Source: an uncultured Collinsella sp.
GTDB lineage: Bacteria > Actinomycetota > Coriobacteriia > Coriobacteriales > Coriobacteriaceae
Direction of reading: 5' to 3'
Assembly (NCBI GenBank): GCA_900540905.1
Contig: UQHR01000008.1
Coordinates: forward strand, 4,777 to 68,776
DNA length: 64,000 bases
Shown: one piece after another, positions 52,712 to 62,269 of the stretch
Layout of the letters: every line of letters starts with the position of its first letter
How positions within the stretch are numbered: the stretch's first letter is position 1
Position numbers and translations under genes: made by a program
Notes under the pieces: model-generated
What the model was told of the DNA's origin: nothing
Seen by the model: the letters and a program-made list of their open reading frames with translations, nothing else
Databases searched by the model: none

Positions 52712-55700
52712 ATGTCATCGCTTAAGACGACGCATCGCTGGGCGGTCGCTCAGCAAAACCCCGAGCTCGAAAAGGAGCTTTCGGCTGGCCTGGGCATTCC
52801 CGGGCTGGTGGCGCGTATTATGGTCGCGCACGGCATTACATCCATCGAAGAAGGTCAGCTGTTTTTGACGCCTTCGCTCGATCGCGACTGGGCCGACCCA
52901 CTCATTATCCCGGGCATGTCGGTCGTTGCCGACCGCGTCGAGCGTGCTATTTGCAACCACGAGCACATTGCGGTCTTTGGCGATTTTGACGTTGACGGTA
53001 TTACGTCGACCTGCCTGTTGACCGAGGCACTACGCACGTTTGGCGCCGATGTCACGCCGTTTATTCCGCATCGCTTTGACGAGGGCTACGGTCTTTCGCG
53101 TGCGGCGCTCGACCGCGTTAATGAGCTCGCTCGCCCCCAGCTGATTGTGACCGTCGATAACGGCATTGCCGCCAAGGAAGAGGTTTCCTATCTGGAGAGC
53201 CTGGGAATCGATTTGGTGGTCACGGACCATCACGAGCCTTCCGACCAGGTGCCGCAGGGTGTGCCCCTGACCGACCCCAAGCTCGAGGACGAGGGCCCCT
53301 CGCGCGAGCTTGCCGGTGCTGGTGTGGCGCTCAAGCTGGTGCAAGTCCTGGGTGAGCGCCTGGGCAAGCCGTCGTATTGGCGTTCGCTAATCGAGGTCGC
53401 GGCGCTGGGCACCGTGTCCGACATGATGCCGCTCACGCCCGAGAACCGTGCGCTGGTTGCCGAGGGCATCCAGCAGATGCGCGTAACCGCTCGCCCCGGC
53501 TATATCGCGCTTGCCGCGCTCGCCAAGGCGGACCTTTCGAGCATTACGGCGGATGGCCTATCGTTCTCGCTCATTCCCCGCTTAAACGCTGCCGGTCGCA
53601 TGGCCGATCCCAAGCTGGCGCTCGACCTGCTGCTTGCCCGCGATCCCATCGAAGCAAGTGCGCTGGCGGCTGAGCTCGAGGAAATCAACCGCCAGCGCCG
53701 TGAGATCGAGGCGGAGCTCACGCGCGATGCCATGGCAAAGGTCGAGAAGACCTATGACGGCGGACGCGCGATCGTTGTGGGCGGCGAAGGCTGGCACGAG
53801 GGCGTCAAGGGCATCGTGGCAAGCCGTCTGACCAACCGCTATCACGTGCCGGCGCTGCTGTTCTCGATCGAGGACGGTATCGCGCGCGGTTCTGGTCGCT
53901 CGGTGGGCAAAGTTAACCTGTTTGACGCCGTTGAGCGCTGTTCCGACCTGCTGATTCGTCGCGGCGGACATGCCGGTGCGGTGGGTGTGACCATCGAGGC
54001 ATCCAAGCTCGACGAGTTCCGCCGCCGCCTTTCCGCCGTGCTGTCCGAGCTTCCCGCCGAGGACTTTGAAGACACCGACGAGGTCGCCGCCACCGTCGAC
54101 CTTTCCGAGCTGAATATCGAGACCATCGAGCAGATCTCCCGTCTTGAGCCGTTTGGCCAGGGCAACAAGGTGCCGCTGCTGGCTGCCGAGGGCGTGACGA
54201 TGTGCGACCGCGCCGTGGTGGGCAAAACCGGCGAGCACATGCGCTTTGTGGCGACCGATGGCGCCGCGAGTGTGCCGGCCATTATGTTCCGCGTGCCGCA
54301 AATCGATAAGCTCATCAACTGCGATAGCGCTGTCGACTTGGTGTTCGAGGCCGTTGCCGAGCATTGGCAGGGTCGTGTGAAGCCCAAGCTCATGGTCAAG
54401 GATGTTCTGGTCCGCGATACCACGCTGCCCAGCGTCGACGATCCGGCATGCGAGCTTCGTCGTGGCGTGCAGCCGGCGGATTCCGGCCTGCGCCTGGAGT
54501 CGCGCAAGCGCGAGACGCTCGCCCAGCTTTCCTATACCGAGCTCACGCGCTCGCTTATCCATAGCTTTATCGGATCGAACCAGCCGCACCGCGCGCAGGT
54601 TGAGGCGCTCGACGCCTTGGCCGATCACCAGAGTGTCTTGGCGGTTATGGGAACGGGCCGCGGCAAGTCGCTCATCTTCCATGTGCATGCCGCGCGTGAG
54701 GCGGTGCTTCGCGGACGTGCGAGCATCTTTGTCTATCCGCTGCGTGCGCTTGTTGCCGACCAGGCCTATCACCTCTCGTCGACGATGGCATCGCTTGGCA
54801 TTGGCGTTGGCGTGCTGACCGGCGAGACCGTGGAGGCCGCACGCGATGACGTGTTCGCCGGCCTAGCTTCGGGCCACACCGGTATCGTGCTCACGACGCC
54901 CGAGTTCCTGTCTATCCACCGTGACCGCTTCGCGCGTTCGGGCCGCATCGGCTTTGTCGTTATCGATGAGGCGCATCATGCCGGTCTTGCCAAGGGCGGC
55001 GACCGCAGCGCCTATCTCGACATGCCCGATATCCTCAAAGCCCTGGGCGACCCGGTCGTTATGGCTGCGACGGCCACCGCGACGGCTCCGGTCGTGGCCG
55101 AGCTTGCCCGCATGCTGCCGATCACTCGCACGGTGGTCGACGAGACGGTGCGCGAGAACCTGCAGCTCGAGGACGACCGTGATCTTGCAAGTCGCGAGAA
55201 CCGTTTGGTGTCGATTGTGGCGACGGGGGAAAAGACCGTCATCTACGTCAATTCGCGCGACCAGTCCGTGGCGCTCGCCAAGACGTTGCGCAAGCGTGTG
55301 CCCGATTGCGCAACCCATATCGCGTTCTATAACGCGGGGCTTGCGCGCTCCGATCGCCGCCGCGTGGAGGAAGCATTCCGAGACGGAAGCCTCAGCTGCA
55401 TTGTTTCGACCTCTGCCTTTGGCGAGGGCGTCAACCTGCCCGATATCCGCCATGTTGTGCTCTACCACATGCCGTTTGGCGCCATCGAGTTCAACCAGAT
55501 GAGCGGACGTGCCGGCCGCGATGGCCAGCCCGCCGTGATCCATCTGCTCTATTCGTCGCGCGACGCCCGCATTAACGAGCGCCTGCTCGACTGCTATGCG
55601 CCCGAGCGCGACGAGCTCGTCACGCTCTATCGCGCGCTGCAGACCATGTGGCGCTCCAACCGCGGTAAGACCGGGGATGATTCATTCTGCGCAAGCGATA

Positions 55701-55999
55701 TCGACATCGCGCAGATGTGCCTTGCCATCGATGCTCGCACGCCGGTCGACGAGCGCTCGGTGGAAAGTGGCCTGGGAATCTTCGAAGAGCTTGGTTTCTG
55801 TCGCGTTTCGGGGTTTGAAGACACCCGTCGCATCGCGATGGCCGAAAACCCCGGCCGCGTGCAATTGAGCAGGTCAATTCGCTATTTGGAGGGCTTGCGC
55901 TCGCGCATGGAGTTTTCGGCTTTTCGGAGCTGGGCACTCGATTCGTGCGCTTCTGATATGCTAGCCAAAGTTAACCGCCCGATCGTACCGCGGGCCTAG
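52712..55999 (+). CDS. recJ: RecJ-type exonuclease fused to a RecQ-like helicase
   Basis: The ATG at 52712 (GGGGGTG upstream) gives 1095 residues. Residues 85-430 are a DHH-family RecJ: DFDVDG (91-96), TDHHEP with DHH (172-174), RLNAAGRMADP and GGHAGAVG (418-425). Residues 600 onwards are an SF2 helicase: MGTGRGKS Walker A (647-653), DEAH (752-755), SAFGEGVNLPDIRHV and RAGRDGQ. Ordinary RecJ has about 550-800 residues, so this is an added ATPase motor on the 5'-3' single-strand exonuclease. Upstream, TATAAT at 52598-52603 is a possible -10. It is 15 bases from the relA gene. Confidence 0.9.
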   Translation: MSSLKTTHRWAVAQQNPELEKELSAGLGIPGLVARIMVAHGITSIEEGQLFLTPSLDRDWADPLIIPGMSVVADRVERAICNHEHIAVFGDFDVDGITSTCLLTEALRTFGADVTPFIPHRFDEGYGLSRAALDRVNELARPQLIVTVDNGIAAKEEVSYLESLGIDLVVTDHHEPSDQVPQGVPLTDPKLEDEGPSRELAGAGVALKLVQVLGERLGKPSYWRSLIEVAALGTVSDMMPLTPENRALVAEGIQQMRVTARPGYIALAALAKADLSSITADGLSFSLIPRLNAAGRMADPKLALDLLLARDPIEASALAAELEEINRQRREIEAELTRDAMAKVEKTYDGGRAIVVGGEGWHEGVKGIVASRLTNRYHVPALLFSIEDGIARGSGRSVGKVNLFDAVERCSDLLIRRGGHAGAVGVTIEASKLDEFRRRLSAVLSELPAEDFEDTDEVAATVDLSELNIETIEQISRLEPFGQGNKVPLLAAEGVTMCDRAVVGKTGEHMRFVATDGAASVPAIMFRVPQIDKLINCDSAVDLVFEAVAEHWQGRVKPKLMVKDVLVRDTTLPSVDDPACELRRGVQPADSGLRLESRKRETLAQLSYTELTRSLIHSFIGSNQPHRAQVEALDALADHQSVLAVMGTGRGKSLIFHVHAAREAVLRGRASIFVYPLRALVADQAYHLSSTMASLGIGVGVLTGETVEAARDDVFAGLASGHTGIVLTTPEFLSIHRDRFARSGRIGFVVIDEAHHAGLAKGGDRSAYLDMPDILKALGDPVVMAATATATAPVVAELARMLPITRTVVDETVRENLQLEDDRDLASRENRLVSIVATGEKTVIYVNSRDQSVALAKTLRKRVPDCATHIAFYNAGLARSDRRRVEEAFRDGSLSCIVSTSAFGEGVNLPDIRHVVLYHMPFGAIEFNQMSGRAGRDGQPAVIHLLYSSRDARINERLLDCYAPERDELVTLYRALQTMWRSNRGKTGDDSFCASDIDIAQMCLAIDARTPVDERSVESGLGIFEELGFCRVSGFEDTRRIAMAENPGRVQLSRSIRYLEGLRSRMEFSAFRSWALDSCASDMLAKVNRPIVPRA

Positions 56000-56014
56000 G
56001 GGAAGGGGACCTCG

Positions 56015-58375
56015 ATGGATGCCGCAGCCCGTACCGCCCATGATTCCACCCTCCAGCCGTTTTCGGAGATGGAGCACTATAAGCATGCCGATGAGCTGCC
56101 GCCCGAGATTATGGCGGACAGCTACGACAAGCTGGAACGCCTGTGCCTCAAATATATGAATGAGGACGACTTTTCTAAGGTGGAGCAGGCCTACTGCTTT
56201 GCTGCCGAGAAGCACTGCAACCAAAAGCGCCGCTCGGGTGAGATGTACATTAACCATCCCGTCGAGGTGGCCATCATTTTGGCCGATCTCAAGATGGACT
56301 GCGATGTGGTGTGCGCCGCGCTGCTACACGATACCGTCGAGGATACCGAGACCTCGCTTGCCGATGTTTCCGGCCTGTTTGGCGATACGGTGGCCGAGCT
56401 CGTCGATGGCGTGACCAAGCTCACCAACATCGAAGTCGATAGCATGGACGAGAAGCAGGCGCTCACGCTGCGCAAGATGTTCCTCGCCATGTCCAAGGAC
56501 ATTCGCGTCATCATCGTCAAGCTCGCCGACCGTCTGCACAACATGCGAACGCTGGCAGCCCTGCGCGAGGATCGTCGCCTGTTTAAGGCTCGCGAGACCA
56601 TGGACGTGTACGCGCCCTTGGCCGACCGCCTGGGCATGAGCTCTATTAAGTGGGAGCTCGAGGACCTGTCCTTCTTCTACCTGGAGCCCGATGCCTACCA
56701 GCGCATCGCGCGCATGGTGGCTGAGTCGCGCGAGGTCCGCGAGCGCTACCTTGCCGAGACCATCAAGACGCTTACCGATGAGCTCAACCGCATTGGTCTG
56801 GAGGACTTCCAGATCAACGGCCGCTCCAAGCACTATTGGTCCATCTACCAAAAGATGAAGCGCAAGGGCAAGGAGTTCTCCGAGATCTACGACCTGGTGG
56901 CACTGCGCGTCATCACGCATTCGGTGCGCGATTGCTACTCCACGCTCGGCGCGGTGCATACGCTGTGGCACCCCATGCCCGGTCGCTTTAAAGACTATAT
57001 CGCCATGCCCAAGGTCAATAACTACCAGTCGCTCCACACGACGGTCATCGGCCCTACGGCTCGTCCGCTCGAGATTCAGATTCGAACCTACGAGATGCAT
57101 GAGCAGGCCGAGTACGGCATTGCCGCCCACTGGCTATATAAGAAGTCGGGCGGATCGTCTGCGTCTAAGACCAATGATGCCCAGCGTCTGGACGACCAGA
57201 TTAACTGGCTCAAACATTCGCTCGATTGGGCGGCGTCTGATGAGATTACCGACGCCAAGGAATACCTGCATTCGCTGAAGGTCGACCTCTTCGATCAGGA
57301 GATCTTTGTCTTTACGCCCAAGGGCGAGGTCATGGCGCTTCGTGCCGGCTCCACGCCGCTCGACTTTGCCTACGCCGTTCACACCGAGGTGGGAAACCAT
57401 TGCGTCGGCGCCAAAATCAACGGTGCGGTGGCTCCGCTCACGCACGAGATTAAGACGGGTGACCGTGTCGAGATTCTGACTAACAAGAGTTCCAAGCCGT
57501 CGCGTGATTGGCTCAAGATCGTTAAGACACCTTCCGCCAAGTCAAAGATCCGCCGCTATTTTGCCGCTGCGACCAAGGACGACGACGCTGCTGCTGGTCG
57601 CGATATGCTGGCCAAGGACCTGCGTAAGCGTGGCTATGGCATTTCTACGCCGCGTTCGACGCGTGCGCTCAACGCCGTGGCGGAGCAGTTTAACTTCAAG
57701 CAGCTCGAGGACCTGTTTGCCGCCGTCGGCGCCGGCAAGGTTGCCCCGCGCGCTGTGGGCAATAAGGTCGAGCAAATCTTGGACCCCAAGCCCGAGGAAC
57801 AGCTCACCAAGGCCGAGGCTATCGCCGAGGTCGTGAAGCAGCCTGCTCGCGGCTCCAACCGCAAGCCGCAAAAGCGCGGCAAGAGCGCCAGTAACGGCAT
57901 TATCGTCAAGGGCGAGAGCAACAGCGGCCTACTGGTCCGTCTGGCTCATTGCTGCAACCCCGTGACGGGCGACGACATCGTCGGCTTTATCACGCGCGGT
58001 CGTGGCGTTTCGGTGCATCGCGCCAACTGTCCCAACGTCAAGGGTCTTATGGAGCATCCCGAGCGCATGATCGAAGTGGAGTGGGACGGCGCTGCCGACA
58101 CCCTCTTCCAGGTCGAGATCGTGGTCGAGTGCCTGGACCGCATGGGCCTTCTCAAGGATGTCACCATTGCCATTGGCGATGCGGGCGGCAATATCCTTTC
58201 TGCCGCCACGTCGACCAACCGCGAGGGTATTGCAACCCTGCGCTTTATGGTCGAGATCTCGGACGCGAGTGGTCTGGATCCGCTGCTGGCCTCCATCAGC
58301 AGCGTTGACTCGGTCTACGACGCGCGCCGCCTGATGCCCGGTGAGGGTGGAGCCCAGCTTAAGCGCCGCGTTTAG
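56015..58375 (+). CDS. rel: RelA/SpoT bifunctional (p)ppGpp synthetase/hydrolase
   Basis: Order of domains: HD hydrolase (RRSGEMYINHPVEVA, ALLHDTVEDT), synthetase (GRFKDYIAMPKVNNYQSLH), TGS (FVFTPKGEVMALRAGSTPLDFAY) and a C-terminal ACT domain (VEIVVECLDRMGLLKDV). The HD pair is intact, so it is probably bifunctional. 786 residues, normal for Gram-positive Rel. GGAAGGGGAC precedes the ATG. It follows recJ directly and the two likely share a transcript. Confidence 0.95.
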   Translation: MDAAARTAHDSTLQPFSEMEHYKHADELPPEIMADSYDKLERLCLKYMNEDDFSKVEQAYCFAAEKHCNQKRRSGEMYINHPVEVAIILADLKMDCDVVCAALLHDTVEDTETSLADVSGLFGDTVAELVDGVTKLTNIEVDSMDEKQALTLRKMFLAMSKDIRVIIVKLADRLHNMRTLAALREDRRLFKARETMDVYAPLADRLGMSSIKWELEDLSFFYLEPDAYQRIARMVAESREVRERYLAETIKTLTDELNRIGLEDFQINGRSKHYWSIYQKMKRKGKEFSEIYDLVALRVITHSVRDCYSTLGAVHTLWHPMPGRFKDYIAMPKVNNYQSLHTTVIGPTARPLEIQIRTYEMHEQAEYGIAAHWLYKKSGGSSASKTNDAQRLDDQINWLKHSLDWAASDEITDAKEYLHSLKVDLFDQEIFVFTPKGEVMALRAGSTPLDFAYAVHTEVGNHCVGAKINGAVAPLTHEIKTGDRVEILTNKSSKPSRDWLKIVKTPSAKSKIRRYFAAATKDDDAAAGRDMLAKDLRKRGYGISTPRSTRALNAVAEQFNFKQLEDLFAAVGAGKVAPRAVGNKVEQILDPKPEEQLTKAEAIAEVVKQPARGSNRKPQKRGKSASNGIIVKGESNSGLLVRLAHCCNPVTGDDIVGFITRGRGVSVHRANCPNVKGLMEHPERMIEVEWDGAADTLFQVEIVVECLDRMGLLKDVTIAIGDAGGNILSAATSTNREGIATLRFMVEISDASGLDPLLASISSVDSVYDARRLMPGEGGAQLKRRV

Positions 58376-58411
58376 TCGCGACGAACGTGCCACATTATCG
58401 ATATTCGCTAC

Positions 58412-58439
58412 ACTCGAGGCATCGTTTGATGCCTCGAGT
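58412..58439 (+). promoter_or_regulatory. Strong hairpin in the leader of the MBL gene
   Basis: ACTCGAGGCATC (58412-58423) pairs perfectly with 58428-58439 around a 4-base loop. No U-tract follows, so it is either the rel terminator stem or a leader structure of the next message; TACACT (58409-58414) overlaps its left side and could be a -10 box. Confidence 0.45.
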
Positions 58440-58459
58440 TCTATAGAGAGGAGAGGGAC

Positions 58460-59143
58460 ATGAGTGCTGTGTCCTTGGATTTAACTCCCAAGGGATCGGT
58501 CGAGATCGAGACGCTCGTAAACGGTCCCATTCAGACCAATAGCTATGCTGTTATTTCGGACAATGAGTGCGTGATTATCGACCCCGCATGGGAAGGAGAG
58601 CGCTTGATGGAGCATATCCGAGCCGAGCATCCCGGCGTACGCGTGTTTGGCGCCGTATGCACTCATGGCCATGCCGATCATGTTGGTGGTGTTGCAGGCG
58701 TGCGAACCACCGTTGGCGAGGGCTGCCAGTATGAGCTGTGTGCTAAGGATGTGGCGGTGCCGCATGCGAACATCGAGGAACAGCGAGCAATGTGGGGCAT
58801 TGAGACGCCTGACCCCGGGGAGCCGACGCGCCTGCTCGCCGAGGGAGATGCTATCGAGGTGGGCGATATCTACCTGCAGGTGATCGAGACGCCAGGGCAT
58901 ACGCCGGGCGGGATCGTCTTGTTTGCTGCCACCGAGCAGGGGAACATTGCCTTTGTGGGCGACACCCTGTTTCCGGGTGGGCACGGCCGCACCGATCTTT
59001 CTGGAGGAGACGAGGCGGCGATTCTGCGCTCGCTCTCCAAGCTCGCCCGGCTTCTCCCGCCCGATACCGTTTGCCTAACCGGCCATGGCGATTCGACCAC
59101 CATGGCACGCGAGCTCATGCAGAACCCTTTCATGCAGATTTAG
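58460..59143 (+). CDS. Metallo-beta-lactamase-fold hydrolase (glyoxalase-II-like)
   Basis: THGHADH (68-74) is the zinc ligand motif, with a further TPGHTPGG and a GDTLFPGGHGR segment. The 227-residue family hydrolyses thioesters or related bonds, often as a hydroxyacylglutathione-hydrolase homologue. GGAGAGGGAC precedes the ATG. It lies between rel and fba, each with its own signals. Confidence 0.85.
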   Translation: MSAVSLDLTPKGSVEIETLVNGPIQTNSYAVISDNECVIIDPAWEGERLMEHIRAEHPGVRVFGAVCTHGHADHVGGVAGVRTTVGEGCQYELCAKDVAVPHANIEEQRAMWGIETPDPGEPTRLLAEGDAIEVGDIYLQVIETPGHTPGGIVLFAATEQGNIAFVGDTLFPGGHGRTDLSGGDEAAILRSLSKLARLLPPDTVCLTGHGDSTTMARELMQNPFMQI

Positions 59144-59269
59144 GTTAATAGTCGGCTTTTGAAGCACGAGAAGCGTCCAAGCGTCAAGCTATTTTTCCCC
59201 GACGGGTCGATTCCGTAGGGTAAACGGTCAAAAAAGTCTGTTTGGACGATATTCGTGAACAAACGAACG

Positions 59270-59297
59270 TTTATGCTCGGGTGCGCCGTGGTAAAAT
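59270..59297 (+). promoter_or_regulatory. Probable fba promoter
   Basis: TTTATG (59270-59275) and TAAAAT (59292-59297), separated by 16 bases, lie 40 bases before the ribosome site AGGAGG. This fits the housekeeping sigma factor. The 194-base spacer holds nothing else I could identify. Confidence 0.55.
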
Positions 59298-59337
59298 CTC
59301 AGGCGTTATCGGAGCAACCTTACAGGAGGTTTCTTTT

Positions 59338-60204
59338 ATGCTCGTCAACGCAGCAGACATGCTCAAGAAGGCCGAGGCCGGCAAGTACGGTCTTGGTGCC
59401 TTCAACACCAACAACCTCGAGTGGACCCTGGCTATTCTCCAGGCCGCCGAGGAGGCCAAGTCTCCGCTGATCCTTCAGTGCACCGCTGGTGCCGCTAAGT
59501 GGATGGGCGGTTTCAAGGTCTGCGCCGACATGGTCAAGGCTGCCGTCGAGGCCACGGGCGTTACCGTTCCCGTCGCCCTTCACCTCGATCACGGTTCTTA
59601 CGAGGACTGCTTTAAGTGCATCGAGGCCGGCTTCACGTCCATCATGTATGACGGCTCTCACGAGGAGACCTTCCAGCTTAACCTCGACCGCACCAAGGAG
59701 CTCGTTGAGCTTGCCCACTCCAAGGGCATGTCCATCGAGGCCGAGGTCGGCGGCATCGGCGGCACCGAGGACGGCGTGACCTCCAGCGGCGAGCTCGCTG
59801 ATCCTGCTGAGTGCAAGCAGATCGCTGACCTGGGCGTCGACTTCCTCGCCTGCGGCATCGGCAACATCCACGGCGTGTACCCCGCCGACTGGGCTGGCCT
59901 TTCCTTCGAGCGCCTGGGCGAGATCAAGGCCCAGACCGGCGACCTGCCCCTCGTCCTGCACGGTGGCACCGGCATCCCCGAGGATCAGATCAAGAAGGCC
60001 ATCTCCCTGGGCATCTCCAAGATCAACGTCAACACCGACCTGCAGCTCGTCTTCGCCAAGGGCGTTCGCGAGTACATCGAGGCTGGCAAGGATCAGCAGG
60101 GCAAGGGCTTTGACCCCCGCAAGCTCCTCAAGCCTGGTCGCGACAACATCGTTGCCCGCACCAAGGAGCTCATGGAGGAGTTTGGCTCCGTCAACAAGGC
60201 GTAA
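59338..60204 (+). CDS. fba: Class II fructose-bisphosphate aldolase
   Basis: Start at 59338 behind AGGAGG; the upstream extension of the frame is not conserved. Seen: GAFNTNNLEWTLAIL, the zinc-binding HLDHG, EAEVGGIGGTEDG, NIHGVYP and LHGGTGIPE. It splits fructose-1,6-bisphosphate in glycolysis; a tagatose-type specificity cannot be excluded. 288 residues, normal for this group. Codon use is strongly biased, as in highly expressed genes. Confidence 0.93.
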   Translation: MLVNAADMLKKAEAGKYGLGAFNTNNLEWTLAILQAAEEAKSPLILQCTAGAAKWMGGFKVCADMVKAAVEATGVTVPVALHLDHGSYEDCFKCIEAGFTSIMYDGSHEETFQLNLDRTKELVELAHSKGMSIEAEVGGIGGTEDGVTSSGELADPAECKQIADLGVDFLACGIGNIHGVYPADWAGLSFERLGEIKAQTGDLPLVLHGGTGIPEDQIKKAISLGISKINVNTDLQLVFAKGVREYIEAGKDQQGKGFDPRKLLKPGRDNIVARTKELMEEFGSVNKA

Positions 60205-60225
60205 GTAGCGGTTTAACTTCCCGCC

Positions 60226-60318
60226 GGAGGCCCCGTTCACCCTACGCTTTTCCCTTGCGCTCACCTGGCTTTGCCAGAAGTCGCGCAATGGGAAAAGCTC
60301 CGGGTGAACGAGGCCTCC
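60226..60318 (+). terminator. Long interrupted hairpin after fba
   Basis: GGAGGCC (60226-60232) pairs with GGCCTCC (60312-60318), CGTTCACCC with GGGTGAACG, and TTTTCCC plus TGCGC further in, so a 93-base structure ends before TTTGTT. It is larger than a normal terminator and resembles the other long inverted repeats in the window. Confidence 0.65.
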
Positions 60319-60460
60319 TTTGTTAACTCGCTACAGGGTTACTGGGCTGAATTCATTTTTAGAGGTACCGTTTATCGGTGTTGAGGGTTCCTTTATTGGG
60401 GCTTTCTTTTTTTATCTCGCTACAATGGGCTTCAAGAGTTCTAATGACTTGGAGTTTGGT

Positions 60461-61894
60461 ATGGCTGTTATTAATGTGCTGCCTTCGGATGGGAAGGTTA
60501 TTGACGAGGAGCCGGTTGGTTGCTCTGTTGATGTTTGCAATGATGACTTCCGTTTTCTAGATATTGGCTTGCCACCCGAGATTCTGCGTTTAAAGGACGC
60601 GGGGTATCTTTCGCAGGCTATTGAGGCTTGCGACCGCCTACTTGCCCAAAATCCCGATCCCTCGCTTGCTGCCTGCGTTCGTGCCGAGCGGTATCGCATG
60701 CTTGAGACGCCGCTTCATTTTTCGGTGTCGCGCGATCGAGCTATTGCGATGATTCGCGAGGAGTGGCCTGAGTTTACCGAGGAGCAGTTTGACGATCTGA
60801 TTGATCGTAAGCGTATTGACTGGCGCTTTATCGATGGCGAGCTGTTCGTTCTCGACAACTTCCTCGATTCGCTTCGCGTATATCCCAAAGAGGTCCCCGG
60901 CATGCGGCCCGATCCTACGGACGGAATTGCACTGCGCAACGAGATGCTCAAGGAGATGGAGTCGCAAAACGGATTGGCTCGCGTCATTACGCTTAAAGCG
61001 TCCTTGTCTGTCCCCGGCGCTCTAGAGGGGGAGACCGTTCGCGCTTGGCTTCCCGTTGCCGCTACCTGCCGCCAACAGTCTCAGGTCGAGATTCTCGACA
61101 TGACGCCGGAAGGTGCTGTTGCCCCTGAAGACGTTTCGGCTCGCACTGCCTCGTGGACATCTTTGGCTGAGCGGTCATTCTCGGTGACCTATCGCTATCG
61201 CATCGATGCCGCCTATTGCGATGTCTATGGTGGTGCGCTTCCGACGCATCCGTATATGGACACGCCGCTGCCCGAGGACACTTCCGAGGACCGTCCGCAT
61301 ATTGCATTCACGCCGTATCTGCAGCAGCTGACGGCCGGTGTTGTTGACGGACTCGAGGATCCGCTCGATCGCGCCCGTGCTATCTATGATTACCTGACGC
61401 AGCATATCGACTATCGCTATCAGCCGCCGTACTTGCTTTTGGGATCTATTGCCGATGACTGCGCGCATTCGCTCCGCGGCGATTGCGGCGTTATGGCGCT
61501 CACGTTTATCACCATGTGCCGTATCGCGGGCGTGCCTGCCCGTTGGCAGAGCGGCCTGTACGTTGCGCCCGATTCGGTGGGGTCGCACGACTGGGCAGAG
61601 TTCTATACGCCGCAGACCGGTTGGCTCAACGCCGACGTGTCATTTGGATCTTCTGCTCGCAGGATGGGGGAGGAGTGGCGCCGCCGCCACTACTTTGGCA
61701 ATCTCGACCCGTGGCGTATGGTGGCCAACAATCGATTCCAGGCAGAGTTTGAGCCCTCTTTCGACGGCATGCGCGAGGACCCTTACGATAACCAGATGGG
61801 TGAGGCTTCGGTCGACGGTCGCGGATGCCGTCGGCGCGAGATGCTCCGCACGGTCGAACTCATCGAAATGCTCGAAGTTCCATTTTCGGACTAA
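60461..61894 (+). CDS. Transglutaminase-like domain protein
   Basis: GGAG at 7 bases supports the ATG at 60461 (477 residues); the earlier frame is not coding-like. A transglutaminase core has the catalytic triad Cys342 (GDCGV), His376 (SHDWAEFY) and Asp392 (LNADVSFG). The N-terminal 250 residues have no recognised domain. No signal peptide is seen, so it is cytoplasmic. Substrates of such proteins are mostly unknown; many act as proteases. It ends before tRNA-Leu. Confidence 0.75.
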   Translation: MAVINVLPSDGKVIDEEPVGCSVDVCNDDFRFLDIGLPPEILRLKDAGYLSQAIEACDRLLAQNPDPSLAACVRAERYRMLETPLHFSVSRDRAIAMIREEWPEFTEEQFDDLIDRKRIDWRFIDGELFVLDNFLDSLRVYPKEVPGMRPDPTDGIALRNEMLKEMESQNGLARVITLKASLSVPGALEGETVRAWLPVAATCRQQSQVEILDMTPEGAVAPEDVSARTASWTSLAERSFSVTYRYRIDAAYCDVYGGALPTHPYMDTPLPEDTSEDRPHIAFTPYLQQLTAGVVDGLEDPLDRARAIYDYLTQHIDYRYQPPYLLLGSIADDCAHSLRGDCGVMALTFITMCRIAGVPARWQSGLYVAPDSVGSHDWAEFYTPQTGWLNADVSFGSSARRMGEEWRRRHYFGNLDPWRMVANNRFQAEFEPSFDGMREDPYDNQMGEASVDGRGCRRREMLRTVELIEMLEVPFSD

Positions 61895-61933
61895 TCGGTA
61901 GAAAGCTGTGATAAACTAACTCACGCATTGCGT

Positions 61934-62020
61934 GCCCGAGTGGCGGAATTGGCAGACGCAGTGGACTCAAAATCCACCGTTGGCAACAACGTGCGAGTTC
62001 GAGTCTCGCCTCGGGCACCA
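61934..62020 (+). tRNA. tRNA-Leu (CAA)
   Basis: Acceptor GCCCGAG pairs with CTCGGGC, then A and an encoded CCA. The anticodon arm GTGGA-CTCAAAA-TCCAC gives anticodon CAA. The long variable arm and TTCGAGT loop confirm a class II leucine tRNA. A T-run terminator follows at 62058. Confidence 0.95.
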
Positions 62021-62249
62021 TACATGCAAGTGAGCGTTCAAGGGGGTCAAGGCCCCCTTTTTCGTGCCGAACTCGCGTGAGCGCGCGGAGCGTTAAGCAA
62101 ACAGGCCTGTGGCCTGTTTGTAGCGGAGCGTGGCGAGGGCGCCATGCGCCCGAAGCCCGGGGCTTCGCGAAGCGAAGTCCCTTCGAGTCTCGCCTCGGGC
62201 ACCATACATGCAAGTGAGCGTTCAAAGGGGTCAAGGCCCCTTTTTCGTG
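61998..62249 (+). repeat. Duplicated tRNA-Leu 3' end
   Basis: The segment from the T arm of the tRNA through its downstream terminator (61998-62066) recurs at 62182-62249, 184 bases away, almost identical. The two terminator stems differ by a compensatory change (5 GC pairs versus 4). The 120 bases between contain no gene. This is the arrangement expected of an integration footprint or a residual partial tRNA copy. Confidence 0.85.
62041..62062 (+). terminator. Terminator after tRNA-Leu
   Basis: GGGGG and CCCCC close a 6-base loop, followed by five T residues. The copy at 62227-62245 has one pair fewer. Confidence 0.75.
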
Positions 62250-62269
62250 TACGTAATGTGATAACGCGC

